From: Nocardioides marmotae
GTDB lineage: Bacteria; Actinomycetota; Actinomycetes; Propionibacteriales; Nocardioidaceae
Reading direction: 5' to 3'
Assembly (NCBI RefSeq): GCF_013177455.1
Contig: NZ_CP053660.1
Span: 2,356,001-2,420,000 of the forward strand
DNA: 64,000 bases
The notes beneath the pieces are model-generated. The model was not told where the DNA came from. It saw only the letters and a list, made by a program, of their open reading frames with translations, and ran no database searches. Positions 52,885-62,445 of the stretch are shown here, piece after piece. The translations under genes and the position numbers were made by a program. Every line of letters starts with the position of its first letter. The first letter of the stretch is position 1.

Positions 52885-53260
52885 CCGGGACGTCGCGGGT
52901 GCGGGTCAGGTCGCGGCGCAGCGCGGCCGCGCCGTGGAGGTAGACGTGGGTGATGTCGGCGCGCGGCAGGTCGGTCTCGACGTGCGCCATCATCCGGACC
53001 ACCCGCGGCATCGAGCGCTCGATCTCCAGCTCGCGCGCGCAGATGAGCGGCACCTCGCCGAAGCCGAGCTGGCGGGCGGCGTACGCCGGGAACTCCGAGA
53101 CCAGGTCGGAGGTCGCGGTGAAGATCGCCGAGATGAAGTCGTCGACGACCAGGCCGTTGGCCTCCATCACGCCGGTGACCATCTCCGCGACCCGCTCGAG
53201 CATGTGGTCGCGCGAGTCCTCCTCGAGCTGGGTCGCACCTCGGACCGCTCGCACCGCCAC
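52877..53260 (-). CDS. aroH: Chorismate mutase, AroH type
   Basis: 127 residues, the AroH length. Conserved RAVRGATQLEEDS at the N-terminus, SAIFTATSDLVSEFPAYAAR, and PLICARELEIERSMPRVVR. It forms prephenate from chorismate, the substrate of the adjacent TyrA. Confidence 0.94.
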   Translation of the reverse strand: MAVRAVRGATQLEEDSRDHMLERVAEMVTGVMEANGLVVDDFISAIFTATSDLVSEFPAYAARQLGFGEVPLICARELEIERSMPRVVRMMAHVETDLPRADITHVYLHGAAALRRDLTRTRDVPDA

Positions 53261-53338
53261 GTGATCACTCCTCGCCTCGCCTGCACGTCATGGGACCGGT
53301 CAAGGCTAGCGGGGCGCGGCGCCCGGCACGCCCGCGGC

Positions 53339-53803
53339 TCAGCCCGGCTGGTAGCTCCCCACCGACCAGTGGTTGCCCTCCGGATCGGCCACGCTGCCGC
53401 CGCGCCCGCCGTAGGGCTGCTCGACCACCGGCAGCAGCACGGTGCCGCCAGCGGCGACCGCGCGCTCGACGAACGCGTCGGGGTCCGCGGTGACCAGGTA
53501 CGCCGCGCTGCCGCCGGGGTTGTCGACGGCCGCACCCTCGCGCACCGAGCCGAACATGATCCCGCCGCCGCCGGGCCAGAGCCACTCGGCGTGGACGACG
53601 ACCGCGTCGTCCTCCTCGTCGCGGTACGCCGCGTGCTCCTCGAACCCCACCGCGCGCAGCCAGGCCGTCATCGCCGTCGCGTCGCGGAAGGCCAGGGTGT
53701 GCCACAGGCCGACGGCGCCCGCCGCGCCCGCCGTCTCGTCCGTCGGCTTGTTCGTCATCTCGCTCGTCAGGTCGTTCGTCAGGTCGTTCGTCGTCGTGTC
53801 CAT
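53339..53803 (-). CDS. VOC-superfamily (glyoxalase/bleomycin-resistance) protein
   Basis: 154 residues. Two beta-alpha-beta-beta units with LWHTLAFRDATAMTAWLRAV, WPGGGGIMFGSV and WPGGRGGSVADPEGNHWSVG (the metal Glu within DPEGN). The N-terminal 25 residues are a Thr/Asn/Asp repeat (TNDLTNDLTSEMTNK) that may be non-native; a later start at about 53719 is possible. Substrate unknown. Co-directional with the AraC regulator 4 bases upstream. Confidence 0.85.
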   Translation of the reverse strand: MDTTTNDLTNDLTSEMTNKPTDETAGAAGAVGLWHTLAFRDATAMTAWLRAVGFEEHAAYRDEEDDAVVVHAEWLWPGGGGIMFGSVREGAAVDNPGGSAAYLVTADPDAFVERAVAAGGTVLLPVVEQPYGGRGGSVADPEGNHWSVGSYQPG

Positions 53804-53807
53804 GCCC

Positions 53808-54611
53808 TCAGCGTGCGGCCCCGGCGGCCGCGGTGTCTTGGACGAACGGGAGCTCCTCGCTGATCCAGGCGCTCGGTGGGCAGCCGGCCAGGGCGGTCCA
53901 CTCCCGGGTCAGGTGCGCCTGGTCGGCGTAGCCGCAGGCCGCGGCCACCTCGGCGAGCCGGCGCCGGCCGAGCAGGTCGCGAGAGCGCTCGAAGCGGCCG
54001 ATCCGGTGCAGCTGCTTGGGGGTCAGCCCGGTCTCGGCGCGGACCAGCTGGGCCAGGTGGCGACGGGAGTAGCCGACCTCGGCGGCCGTCGCGGCGACGG
54101 TCCTCCCCCGCGCCAGGAGCGCCAGCGCGCGGGCGACCTCCGGGCGCAGCGCGACCGGCGCCCGACGACGCGCCTGGTCCGCGAGCGCCGCGGCGACCAG
54201 CGCCGCGCGGCGCTCGTGCGGGGTCTCCGCGAGCCGCTCGGGCAGGTGCCGCAGGCCGGGGGCCAGGGCGGGCGCCAGGTCGGGGAGGCTGAGCAGGCGA
54301 CCGGCGAGCTCGGCGGCCGGCATCCCGAGCAGAGCGCGGGCGCCGAGCGGGGTCAGCGCGAGCTGGACGCCGCGCTGGTGGCCGTCGTGGCGGATGCGCG
54401 CCGGCCCGGTGTGCAGCCCCGAGACACTGGACCAGGCGACGGTGCGGCTGCCGGGCTCGCCGGCCCAGGCCACGTCCAGCGGGTCGTCCGCGGGCAGGAC
54501 CAGCGTCAGCTGCGAGGACGGCAGGCCGCGGTGCGAGCCCGCGGCGCCCAGGTCGACGTCGTACGACACCAGGGAGGCGACGTACGGCGTGAGCTCGGGA
54601 GGGACCCGCAC
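53808..54611 (-). CDS. AraC-family transcriptional regulator
   Basis: 267 residues. The N-terminal half resembles DUF6597-like sensor domains (GLHTGPARIRHDGHQRGVQL). The C-terminal double HTH is clear (TVAATAAEVGYSRRHLAQLV; RLAEVAAACGYADQAHLTRE). It likely controls the adjacent VOC gene. Confidence 0.9.
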   Translation of the reverse strand: MRVPPELTPYVASLVSYDVDLGAAGSHRGLPSSQLTLVLPADDPLDVAWAGEPGSRTVAWSSVSGLHTGPARIRHDGHQRGVQLALTPLGARALLGMPAAELAGRLLSLPDLAPALAPGLRHLPERLAETPHERRAALVAAALADQARRRAPVALRPEVARALALLARGRTVAATAAEVGYSRRHLAQLVRAETGLTPKQLHRIGRFERSRDLLGRRRLAEVAAACGYADQAHLTREWTALAGCPPSAWISEELPFVQDTAAAGAAR

Positions 54612-54645
54612 CTCACCAGCCTAGGCCGCGGCGGGCCCGGCCGCC

Positions 54646-55407
54646 TCACATCGAGGCCGCGTCCAGCAGCTCGCCGAGCTCGTCGTGCGTCAGGTCGCGC
54701 AGCTCCCCGGGCGCCAGGCCCTTGAGCTGGACCGACCCGATCGCGGTGCGGGTCAGCCGGCGGACCGGGTGACCGACGTGGTCGAGCAGACGGCGCACGA
54801 TCCGATTGCGGCCCTCGTGGATGACCAGCTCGACGATCGAGCGCTCCCCGAGGGTCTCCACGACCTTCGCCTTCTTGACCGTGACCGGCCCGTCCTCGAG
54901 GGTCACGCCCTCGAGCAGCTGCTTGATCGTGCGGCGGAAGACCTCGCCCTCGACCTCGGCCACGTAGGTCTTGTCGACCTCGTAGGAGGGGTGCGCCATC
55001 CGCTGGGCGAAGTCGCCGTCGTTGGTCAGCAGGATCAGCCCGGAGGTGTCGGTGTCGAGCCGGCCGACGTGGAAGAGCCGCTCGGGGCGGTCCTCGACGA
55101 GGTCCTGCAGCGTCCGGCGGCCCTCGGGATCCGACATCGTGGAGACCACGCCGCGCGGCTTGTTGAGCACGAGGTAGACGTGGGCGGAGACCGGCGGCAG
55201 CCGCTTGCCCTCGACCCGGATGACCGCGGTGCGCGGGTCGACCTTCGTGCCGAGTCGGGTGACCACCTCGCCGTCGACCTCGACGGAACCCTCGAGCATC
55301 AGCTCCTCGCAGCGGCGGCGCGAGGCGACGCCGGACTGCGCCAGCAGCTTCTGCAGCCGGATCAGGCCGTCCTCGTCGGTCTGGATCTCCCTGCCGTGCG
55401 CGCTCAT
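54646..55407 (-). CDS. rluB: Ribosomal large-subunit pseudouridine synthase B
   Basis: 253 residues. S4 RNA-binding domain (RLQKLLAQSGVASRRRCEEL), then the RsuA/RluB catalytic core with HVGRLDTDTSGLILLTND (catalytic Asp), GRNRIVRRLLDHVGHPV and the LRRTxxG-like segment. It modifies 23S rRNA. ATG overlaps the scpB stop as ATGA; scpA-scpB-rluB is a conserved order. Confidence 0.95.
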   Translation of the reverse strand: MSAHGREIQTDEDGLIRLQKLLAQSGVASRRRCEELMLEGSVEVDGEVVTRLGTKVDPRTAVIRVEGKRLPPVSAHVYLVLNKPRGVVSTMSDPEGRRTLQDLVEDRPERLFHVGRLDTDTSGLILLTNDGDFAQRMAHPSYEVDKTYVAEVEGEVFRRTIKQLLEGVTLEDGPVTVKKAKVVETLGERSIVELVIHEGRNRIVRRLLDHVGHPVRRLTRTAIGSVQLKGLAPGELRDLTHDELGELLDAASM

Positions 55408-56144
55408 GCCGGCTCCGTCCCGCCGTCGGGCTCGGTGCCCGGGCCGGTCGGCGGCGCGGGCTCGGGCAGCGGCTCCGGCTCCCCGTCAGGGGTGGGTGTG
55501 GGCTCGGGCGCGGGGGCGCTCATCGCGGACAGCTCGTCCTCCAGGTCGTCCATGTCGGGCAGGTAGGGCGCCAGCTCAGGCAGGTCGTCGAGCGAGGTGA
55601 CGCCGATGCGTTCGAGGAAGTACCCCGTCGTGCGGTACAGGTTCGCCCCGGTCTCGGGGTCCTGGCCGGCCTCCTCGACGAGGCCGCGGCTGAGCAGCGT
55701 ACGCATGACGCCGTCGACGTTGACCCCCCGGATGGCCGAGACCCGCGCGCGGGAGACCGGCTGCTTGTAGGCGACGACCGCCAGCGTCTCCAGCGCAGCC
55801 TGGGTCAGCCGGGCCTGCTGGCCCTCGAGCACGAACCGCTCGACCACACCGGCGAACGCCTCGCGGGTGTAGAACCGCCAGCCGCCGGCGACGTTGCGCA
55901 GCTCGAAGCCGCGCTCCTGCTCGTCGTACTCCGCGGCGAGGGAGGCCAGCGCGGCCGACACCTCCGCGCCGGGGTGGCCCACCGCGGCCGCGAGCGTGGG
56001 TACGTCGAGGGGCTGGTCGGCCACCATGAGCACCGCCTCCAACGAGGGTCGCAGCGCAGTCAGCGGCACCTCCGGCTCCGCGGCCTGCTGCTGGTCGTGC
56101 TCGTGGGCCTGCTCGTGGGCCTGCTCGTGGGTCGTCTCAGCCAT
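55404..56144 (-). CDS. scpB: Segregation and condensation protein B
   Basis: 246 residues from ATG 56144 (8-base overlap with scpA). Winged-helix pair with SLEAVLMVADQPLDVPTLAA, LETLAVVAYKQPVSRARVSA and IRGVNVDGVMRTLLSRGLV. N-terminal His/Gln/Glu-rich repeats (EQAHEQAHEHDQQQ) and a C-terminal Pro/Glu tail are lineage-specific. It works with ScpA and SMC in chromosome condensation. Confidence 0.94.
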   Translation of the reverse strand: MAETTHEQAHEQAHEHDQQQAAEPEVPLTALRPSLEAVLMVADQPLDVPTLAAAVGHPGAEVSAALASLAAEYDEQERGFELRNVAGGWRFYTREAFAGVVERFVLEGQQARLTQAALETLAVVAYKQPVSRARVSAIRGVNVDGVMRTLLSRGLVEEAGQDPETGANLYRTTGYFLERIGVTSLDDLPELAPYLPDMDDLEDELSAMSAPAPEPTPTPDGEPEPLPEPAPPTGPGTEPDGGTEPA

Positions 56145-57000
56145 CGCCGTCTCCCTCAGCGGCGCCCGCCTCAGGCGGCGCGCCCTCGAACTCGTCACGG
56201 ACCAGGTCGTCGACGTCGGCGTCCTCGTCCCCGGTCCACCGCACCGTCAGCTCCCCCAGCGGCGTCACCTGGTCGAAGGCGACCGCGCCCTCCCGGAACA
56301 GCTCGAGCAGCGAGAGGAACCGCGCCACCGTGGTGAGGGTGTCGGGGCTGTCGCGGCACAGGGCGCGGAAGGTCATCGTGCCGCTGCGGCGCAGCCGGTC
56401 GACCACCAGCGCGGCCTGCTCGCGGACGCTGACCCGCGGTGCGTGGATGTGGTGCAGGCTCACCTCGGGCGGGCCCGGCTTCGGCGCGAGCGCCCGGGCG
56501 GCCAGCGCCGCGAACTGCTCCAGGCCGATGCCGATGAGCACCTCCGGCAGCAGCGTGGCGTACCGCTCCTCCAACCCGACCGCACGCGGGTGCCGACGGG
56601 CCTCGCCGGCCAGCCGGGTAGCGAGCACGGCCGCGACCTGCTTGAAGGCCTTGTACTGCAGCAGCCGGGCGAAGAGCAGGTCGCGCGCCTCGAGCAGCGC
56701 GAGGTCCTCCTCGTCCTCGACGTCGCCCTGCGGCAGCAGCCGGGCGGCCTTGAGGTCGAGCAGGGTGGCCGCGACGAGGAGGAACGAGGTCGTCTGCTCC
56801 AGGTCCCAGACCGGCCCGCCGGCCTTGACGTGGGCGATGAACTCGTCGGTGACCCGCGAGAGGGCCACCTCGGTGACGTCGAGCTTGTGCTTGGCGATCA
56901 GCGAGAGCAGCAGGTCGAAGGGGCCCTCGAAGTTGTCCAGCCGCACCGCGAACCCCGACGGTTGCTCGCCGCCGGTCGGCTCCGCCGGTGCGGTGCTCAT
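56137..57000 (-). CDS. scpA: Segregation and condensation protein A
   Basis: 287 residues. Kleisin signature VRLDNFEGPFDLLLSLIAKH, TSFLLVAATLLDLKAARLLP, and the C-terminal winged helix (TLTTVARFLSLLELFREGAV). It bridges SMC heads and binds ScpB. Part of the parA-orf-scpA-scpB-rluB cluster. Confidence 0.95.
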   Translation of the reverse strand: MSTAPAEPTGGEQPSGFAVRLDNFEGPFDLLLSLIAKHKLDVTEVALSRVTDEFIAHVKAGGPVWDLEQTTSFLLVAATLLDLKAARLLPQGDVEDEEDLALLEARDLLFARLLQYKAFKQVAAVLATRLAGEARRHPRAVGLEERYATLLPEVLIGIGLEQFAALAARALAPKPGPPEVSLHHIHAPRVSVREQAALVVDRLRRSGTMTFRALCRDSPDTLTTVARFLSLLELFREGAVAFDQVTPLGELTVRWTGDEDADVDDLVRDEFEGAPPEAGAAEGDGDG

Positions 57001-57359
57001 CCCTCGGTCAGCCGCCGGACCAGCGCGCTGTCGTCACCGTGGGCCTCGTAGTCGGCCAGCGCGAGCGCCACCGCCTCGCGGACCAGCCGGCCGCGGTCGA
57101 CGGCCAGGCCCTGCCCGCGGCGCAGGGCCAGCCGGGCGTGCTCGATCTCGAGCAGCTCCTCGGAGGTGACGTAGACCGTCATCTTCTCGTCGTGGCGCAC
57201 CCGGCCGCTGGGCCGGCGCCGGCCGGCCGGCTGCTCGGCGGGCTCGGGCTCGTCGGCGGGCCGGTCCGGCACCGCGCGGACGGCCTTGGGCGGCGCCGGC
57301 GGCTCGTCGTCGGGGACCGCGGTGGGGCGGAAGAGCTCGTCGGCCGAGGGCAGGCTCAC
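56997..57359 (-). CDS. Hypothetical protein between parA and scpA
   Basis: 120 residues from GTG 57359, overlapping the parA stop (GTGA) and scpA (ATGA). Disordered Pro/Arg-rich N-terminal half, then VRHDEKMTVYVTSEELLEIE and RRGQGLAVDRGRLVREAVAL, which looks like a ribbon-helix-helix/MetJ-Arc type segment. Such proteins commonly accompany this parA copy in actinobacteria and may be its DNA-binding partner. Confidence 0.7.
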   Translation of the reverse strand: MSLPSADELFRPTAVPDDEPPAPPKAVRAVPDRPADEPEPAEQPAGRRRPSGRVRHDEKMTVYVTSEELLEIEHARLALRRGQGLAVDRGRLVREAVALALADYEAHGDDSALVRRLTEG

Positions 57360-58372
57360 TCGGCGGGCCACCGGGCGAGCACCTCCTTGGCGAGCTGGCG
57401 GTAGGAGTCGGCGCCGGCCGAGCTCGAGGCGTACGTCGTGATCGGCTCGCCGGCGACGGTCGAGTCGGAGAACTTCACGGTCCGGCGGATGACGGTGTGG
57501 AAGACCTTGTCGCCCCAGGCCTGGACGAGTCGCTCCATGACCTCGCGGGAGTGCAGGGTGCGGCCGTCGAACATCGTGCCGAGCACGCCGTCGATCTCCA
57601 GGCCGGGGTTGAGCCGCTCCTTGACCTTGTCGATCGTGGTCTTCAGCAGCGCGACGCCGCGCAGCGCGAAGTACTCGCACTCCAGCGGCACGATCACGCC
57701 GTGGCTGGCGGTGAGCGCGTTCACGGTCAGCAGGCCCAGCGAGGGCTGGCAGTCGATGAGGATGACGTCGTACTCCGCCAGCGCCGGCGCGAGCACGCGC
57801 TGGAGCGTCTGCTCGCGGGCGACCTCGTGGACCAGCTGCACCTCGGCGGCCGACAGGTCGATGTTGGAGGGGAGCAGGTCCATGCCGGGCACGCCGGAGG
57901 GGACGACCACGTCATCGAGGGTGACGTCGCGCTCCATCAGCAGGTTGTAGACCGTCAGGTCCATCTCGTGCGGGTTGAGGCCCAGGCCGACCGAGAGCGA
58001 GCCCTGGGGGTCGAAGTCGACCAGCAGCACCTTGCGGCCCTGCTCGACCAGCGAGGCGCCCAGGTTGATCGTCGTCGTGGTCTTGCCGACGCCGCCCTTC
58101 TGGTTGCACATCGAGACCACCCGCGCGTTGCCGTGCGCGGTGACCGGGCGCGGCTCGGGGATGACCGGCATCGGGCGGCCCGTCGGGCCCAGCGCGGGAC
58201 CGTCCGCGGCCGGCTTGCGGGAGGCCTGGACGGGGCGTTCGAACGGGAGCGGCTCGGTCACGTGAGCATCGTCCTCCACCGGGTTCGCAGGTCGCGCCGG
58301 CGGGGTCGGGGTGCGGACCAGGGGCGGCATCTCGGGTGCACCGGAACCGGCGTGGATCCCACCATCGCTCAT
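57356..58372 (-). CDS. ParA-family ATPase
   Basis: 338 residues from ATG 58372 behind GAGGAG. A Pro-rich N-terminal extension of about 85 residues precedes the deviant Walker A box MCNQKGGVGKTTTTINLG, VLLVDFDPQG, VILIDCQPSLGLLTVNAL and the DGRTLHSREVMERL region. It is the parA upstream of scpAB found in actinobacteria, distinct from the origin-proximal copy. Role: chromosome or protein positioning with its small partner gene. Confidence 0.92.
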   Translation of the reverse strand: MSDGGIHAGSGAPEMPPLVRTPTPPARPANPVEDDAHVTEPLPFERPVQASRKPAADGPALGPTGRPMPVIPEPRPVTAHGNARVVSMCNQKGGVGKTTTTINLGASLVEQGRKVLLVDFDPQGSLSVGLGLNPHEMDLTVYNLLMERDVTLDDVVVPSGVPGMDLLPSNIDLSAAEVQLVHEVAREQTLQRVLAPALAEYDVILIDCQPSLGLLTVNALTASHGVIVPLECEYFALRGVALLKTTIDKVKERLNPGLEIDGVLGTMFDGRTLHSREVMERLVQAWGDKVFHTVIRRTVKFSDSTVAGEPITTYASSSAGADSYRQLAKEVLARWPAE

Positions 58373-58626
58373 CTGCTGCTCCTCGTTCCCGACCCACGCC
58401 GCAGGGGCGGGGACGTTTGTCGACTTCACGACTTGTGACCGTCTCCCGCACCCTAGGACCGCGCTCGGACCCACAACAACACGACGGCGGAATCCCCCAG
58501 TCCGGACCGTGATCTGTGCACGAGGTGTGCACTCGGCCCCGCTCCCGTGCACAGGCAGCGGTGCTCCTGTGGAGTCACCTGTGGAGGAACGCCCGCCCTC
58601 GGCGCGCCCTTCGACCGGGCTCGGCG

Positions 58627-58917
58627 TCAGCCGAGCAGGTCCTGGTAGTCGGGGTGCTTGTCGATCCAGCCGCGGATGAACGAGCACTGCGCGACGACCT
58701 TCGTGCTGCCCTCGTCGCGGGTGGCGTCCAGCGCGGTCCGCGCCAGCGCCGAGCCGACCCCGCGGCCCTCGAAGGCGTCGTCGACGACCGTGTGGGTGAA
58801 GGTGACGGTGCTCCCGTCGCGGGTGTACTCGGCGTACCCCGCGACCTCGCTGTCGATCTCGGCCACCCAGCGCTGCGCGTCCGCCTCGTCCCTGACCTGC
58901 GGTGTCGTCTCGCTCAT
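58627..58917 (-). CDS. GNAT-family N-acetyltransferase, YjdJ type
   Basis: 96 residues from ATG 58917. Short GNAT domain with FTHTVVDDAFEGRGVGSALA (acetyl-CoA loop) and QCSFIRGWIDKHPDYQDLL (C..v...i..hpe). Typical of the compact GCN5-related family; substrate unknown. Confidence 0.9.
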   Translation of the reverse strand: MSETTPQVRDEADAQRWVAEIDSEVAGYAEYTRDGSTVTFTHTVVDDAFEGRGVGSALARTALDATRDEGSTKVVAQCSFIRGWIDKHPDYQDLLG

Positions 58918-58936
58918 GCGGCCCACCGTACGGCCC

Positions 58937-60766
58937 TCAGCCGAGCGCCTCGTCGAGGTTGGCCGCGGCGCTGATCAGGGAGAGGTGGGTGAAGGCCTGC
59001 GGGAAGTTGCCCAGCTGCTCGCCGTTGAGGCCGACCTGCTCGCCGTAGAGCCCGAGGTGGTTGGCGTAGGTGAACATCTTCTCCAGCGCCAGCCGGGCGT
59101 CGTCGACCCGACCGACCCGGGTCAGCGCCTCGACGTACCAGAACGAGCACATCGAGAACGTCCCCTCGACGCCGTCGACGCCGTCGTCGGTGCGCTCGGG
59201 CTCGTAGCGGAAGACCAGCGTGTCGCTGACGAGCAGCTCCTCGACCACGGCCAGCGAGGAGAGGAACCGCGGGTCGTTGGCCGCGACGAACTTGACCATC
59301 GGCATGAGCAGCACGCCGGCGTCGACGGTCGTGGCGCCCTCGTAGGCGACGAACGCGCCGAGCTCCTCGTCCCAGCCCTCGTCCATGATCCGGTGGTAGA
59401 TCTCGTCGCGGACCTCGGCCCAGCGGGCCAGCTCGCCGGGCAGGCCGCGCTGGCGGGCGGTGCGCATCATCCGCTCCACCGCCACCCAGCACATCAGCCG
59501 CGAGACGATGTGCGGGCGCGGCGTGCCGCGGATCTCCCACATGCCGGCGTCGTCGCGGTCCCAGTTGTCCATCACCCAGCTCAGCAGCCGGGTCAGGTCG
59601 GACCAGGCGTCGTGGCTGATGCCGGGGCCGTACTTGTTGAACAGGTAGACCGAGTCGATCAGCTCACCGTAGATGTCGAGCTGGAGCTGGCCGGTCGCGG
59701 CGTTGCCGACCCGCACCGGCCGGGAGTCGCGGTAGCCGCGCAGGTGGTCCAGCTCGTGCTCGGGCGGCACGTTGCCGTCGATGTCGTAGGCCACCCGCAG
59801 CGGGCCGAGCTCGTCGACCAGCTCGTCGTCGGTGTCCTCCCCCATCCGCTCGGAGAGCCAGGCCATGAACCGCGCCGCCTCCTCGGTGAAGCCCAGCTTG
59901 AGCAGCGCGTAGAGGCTGAACGCGGCGTCGCGGACCCAGACGTAGCGGTAGTCCCAGTTGCGGCCGCCGCCGATCTCCTCGGGCAGGCTCGTCGTGGGCG
60001 CCGCGACGATCGCGCCCGACGGCTCGTGGGTGAGCAGCTTGAGGGTCAGCGCGGAGCGGTTGACCATCTCCCGCCAGCGTCCCACGTACGTCGACTGGGC
60101 CAGCCAGCCCCGCCAGAAGGCCGAGGTGGCCTCGAACAGCTCGTCGAGGTCGAGCTCGCCGCCGGGCTGGACCTCCGCGCCCTCCTCGAGCACCTCCAGG
60201 GCGAACAGCACGTGCTCCCCCGCGCTCACCTCCACCTCGGCGCTCACCGTGCCGTCCTCGACCTCGAGACCGGTCGTCGCGGACAGGCCCAGCCGGACGC
60301 CGGGCCCGGTCAGCAGCAGCCCACCCTCCGCCTCGGTGACCTCGACGCCCGCCCGTCCGTAGTCCGGTCGCGCGCGGAGCGACATCCGCAGCCGGGTGGT
60401 GCCCCGCACGGCCGCCACGCGACGTACGACGCGTTGGCGGTGGTCGGGGTCGTGGGCGCGGACCACCGGCATGAAGTCGTGCACCTCCGCGACCCCCTCC
60501 TCGTTGTGGAAGCGGGTGATGAGGATGTTGGTGTCGGGCAGGTAGAACTGGTGGGTCGTCGTGGTCAACGCGACGGGTTCGATCCGCCACGACCCGGCGT
60601 CGGGGTCGAGCAGCGAGCCGAAGACGCTCGGGGAGTCGAACCGCGGCAGGCACAGCCAGTCGATGGTGCCGAGCACGTCGACCAGCGCGCAGGTGCGCAG
60701 GTCGCCGACGAGGCCGTGGTCGGCGATCGGCGGGTACGCCGCGCGCTCCTCCTGCTGCTCAGCCAC
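58937..60766 (-). CDS. Glycoside hydrolase family 15 protein (trehalase/glucoamylase-like)
   Basis: 609 residues from GTG 60766 (8-base overlap with zwf). N-terminal beta-sandwich, then an (alpha/alpha)6 barrel with [20 protein letters not shown] (catalytic-acid region), [20 protein letters not shown], and [19 protein letters not shown]. Cytoplasmic. In actinobacteria these enzymes hydrolyse trehalose or malto-oligosaccharides to glucose, which suits the zwf neighbour. Confidence 0.92.
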   Translation of the reverse strand: MAEQQEERAAYPPIADHGLVGDLRTCALVDVLGTIDWLCLPRFDSPSVFGSLLDPDAGSWRIEPVALTTTTHQFYLPDTNILITRFHNEEGVAEVHDFMPVVRAHDPDHRQRVVRRVAAVRGTTRLRMSLRARPDYGRAGVEVTEAEGGLLLTGPGVRLGLSATTGLEVEDGTVSAEVEVSAGEHVLFALEVLEEGAEVQPGGELDLDELFEATSAFWRGWLAQSTYVGRWREMVNRSALTLKLLTHEPSGAIVAAPTTSLPEEIGGGRNWDYRYVWVRDAAFSLYALLKLGFTEEAARFMAWLSERMGEDTDDELVDELGPLRVAYDIDGNVPPEHELDHLRGYRDSRPVRVGNAATGQLQLDIYGELIDSVYLFNKYGPGISHDAWSDLTRLLSWVMDNWDRDDAGMWEIRGTPRPHIVSRLMCWVAVERMMRTARQRGLPGELARWAEVRDEIYHRIMDEGWDEELGAFVAYEGATTVDAGVLLMPMVKFVAANDPRFLSSLAVVEELLVSDTLVFRYEPERTDDGVDGVEGTFSMCSFWYVEALTRVGRVDDARLALEKMFTYANHLGLYGEQVGLNGEQLGNFPQAFTHLSLISAAANLDEALG

Positions 60767-62159
60767 CGAGCCGCCACCCGCCCTCGGGCAGGGCGAGAGC
60801 GGCATCGGGCCCCCAGGAGCCCTGCTCGTAGGGCTGGAGCTCCGGCGGGTCGTCGAGCAGCGGCTGACAGACCTGCCAGAGGCGGTCGACCTCGTCGGAG
60901 CGGGTGAAGAGCATCTGGTCCCCGCGCATGACGTCGAGCAGCAGCCGCTCGTAGGCCTCCAGCGGCTCGGAGCCGGGGAACTCGGTCTCCAGGTCCAGCC
61001 GCATCGTGGCCTCGGAGACGACCATCCTCGGTCCGGGCACCTTCGCGCGGACGTCGACCTTGACCTCGGGCTGGTCGGTGAGCTCCAGCACCAGCTCGTG
61101 CGGGCACTTGACCTGCTCGAAGAGGGGCTCGTCGGGCTCCCTGAACCGGAGCGTGATCGTGCGCCGACCCTCGGCGAGCGCCTTCCCGGTGCGCAGGTAG
61201 AACGGCACCCCGCGCCAGCGCTCGGTGTCGACCCGCGCCTCCAGCGCCACGAACGTCTCGACCTCGGAGTCGTCGGCGACGTCGTCCTCGTCGCGGTAGC
61301 CGGCGTACTGGCCGAACACCGCGTGCTCGCGGTCGAAGGGCCGCAGCGCGGCGAACACCTCGGCCTTGGCGTCGCGCAGCGCCTCGGCGCTGAAGTCGCG
61401 CGGGCGGTCCATGGCGACGAAGCCGAGCAGCTGGCACAGGTGGGTGGAGATCATGTCGCGCAGGCCGCCGGTGCCCTCGTAGAAACCGCCGCGGCCCTCC
61501 AGCCCCAACGCCTCCGGCACGTCGATCTGCACCGAGGCGACGTCGCGGGCGCACCAGGCCGCCTCCAGCAGCCGGTTGGCGAACCGCAGGGCGAGGATGT
61601 CCTGCACGGCCTCCTTGCCGATGAAGTGGTCGATGCGGAAGATCGCGTCCTCGTCCACGACCTGCTTGAGCGTGCGGTCCAGCTCGCGGGAGGACTCCAG
61701 GTCCAGCCCGAACGGCTTCTCGACCACCAGCCGGGCGCGCTCGGCGATGCCCTCACGCCCGAGCATCCCGACCATGCCCTGCATCGCCGAGGGCGGGACC
61801 GAGACGTACACCAGCCGCCGGGCCTCGCCGCCGAGCTCCTGCTCGGCCTCGCGGACGGCCTCGGCCAGGTCCGAGCCGTCATCGGCCGAGGAGGGCCGGA
61901 ACGAGACGCGTCCCACGAGCTCCTCCAGCGTCGCCTCGTCGGCGTCGTCGACGCTCTCGCGGACGGCGACCCGCACGAGGTCCTGGAACTCCTCCGGGGA
62001 GTCCGGCGCGCTCCGCCCGCTGCCGATGACGGCGTACGCCTCGGGCAGCCGGCCGGCGGCGGCCAGGCGGTACAGCCCGGGGTAGAGCTTCCGCTTGGCC
62101 AGGTCACCGCGAGCCCCGAAGAGCACGAGGACGTGGGGCGGCAGGTGGTTCTCGGTCAC
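60759..62159 (-). CDS. zwf: Glucose-6-phosphate 1-dehydrogenase
   Basis: 466 residues from GTG 62159 behind GAGGGGG. NADP site [20 protein letters not shown], active-site [19 protein letters not shown] and [20 protein letters not shown]. Catalyses the first step of the pentose phosphate pathway. Co-transcribed with the GH15 gene, linking sugar release to oxidation. Confidence 0.97.
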   Translation of the reverse strand: MTENHLPPHVLVLFGARGDLAKRKLYPGLYRLAAAGRLPEAYAVIGSGRSAPDSPEEFQDLVRVAVRESVDDADEATLEELVGRVSFRPSSADDGSDLAEAVREAEQELGGEARRLVYVSVPPSAMQGMVGMLGREGIAERARLVVEKPFGLDLESSRELDRTLKQVVDEDAIFRIDHFIGKEAVQDILALRFANRLLEAAWCARDVASVQIDVPEALGLEGRGGFYEGTGGLRDMISTHLCQLLGFVAMDRPRDFSAEALRDAKAEVFAALRPFDREHAVFGQYAGYRDEDDVADDSEVETFVALEARVDTERWRGVPFYLRTGKALAEGRRTITLRFREPDEPLFEQVKCPHELVLELTDQPEVKVDVRAKVPGPRMVVSEATMRLDLETEFPGSEPLEAYERLLLDVMRGDQMLFTRSDEVDRLWQVCQPLLDDPPELQPYEQGSWGPDAALALPEGGWRLGG

Positions 62160-62200
62160 ACCCCCTCGGTGGCCTGCCCTCCCCCGCACCAAACCCCGCC

Positions 62201-62240
62201 CGGTGCGGCCCGGTGCGGCCCGGTGCGGCCCGGTGCGGCC
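62201..62240. repeat. 10-bp tandem repeat, four copies
   Basis: CGGTGCGGCC repeated four times exactly, upstream of zwf. The copy number could vary between strains. No function seen. Confidence 0.8.
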
Positions 62241-62263
62241 CGGCCACGCCTACCCGGGCCCCT

Positions 62264-62335
62264 GGCGGGATAGTCCGCCACAGGCGCGCCCTTTCGCGGC
62301 CGGCCAAGGGCGCTGGTGTGGCGGACTACCCCGCC
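62264..62335. terminator. Long inverted repeat between the helicase and zwf genes
   Basis: GGCGGGATAGTCCGCCACA pairs with TGTGGCGGACTACCCCGCC, with CCCTT/AAGGG inside and a GC-rich loop. Its first arm is echoed by a run of CCGCCACACCAG/ACCACACC repeats to 62370. Probably terminates the helicase transcript; the TAGTCCGCCAC arms also resemble dispersed palindromes. Confidence 0.6.
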
Positions 62336-62445
62336 ACACCAGCCCCGCCACACCAGCCCGACCACACCTGCCGGGCCACCCACCCCGCCCGGGCCACCCC
62401 GCCCAGGGGCGGCCCGAGGCAGGGACGGCCCGAGGCAGGGACGAC

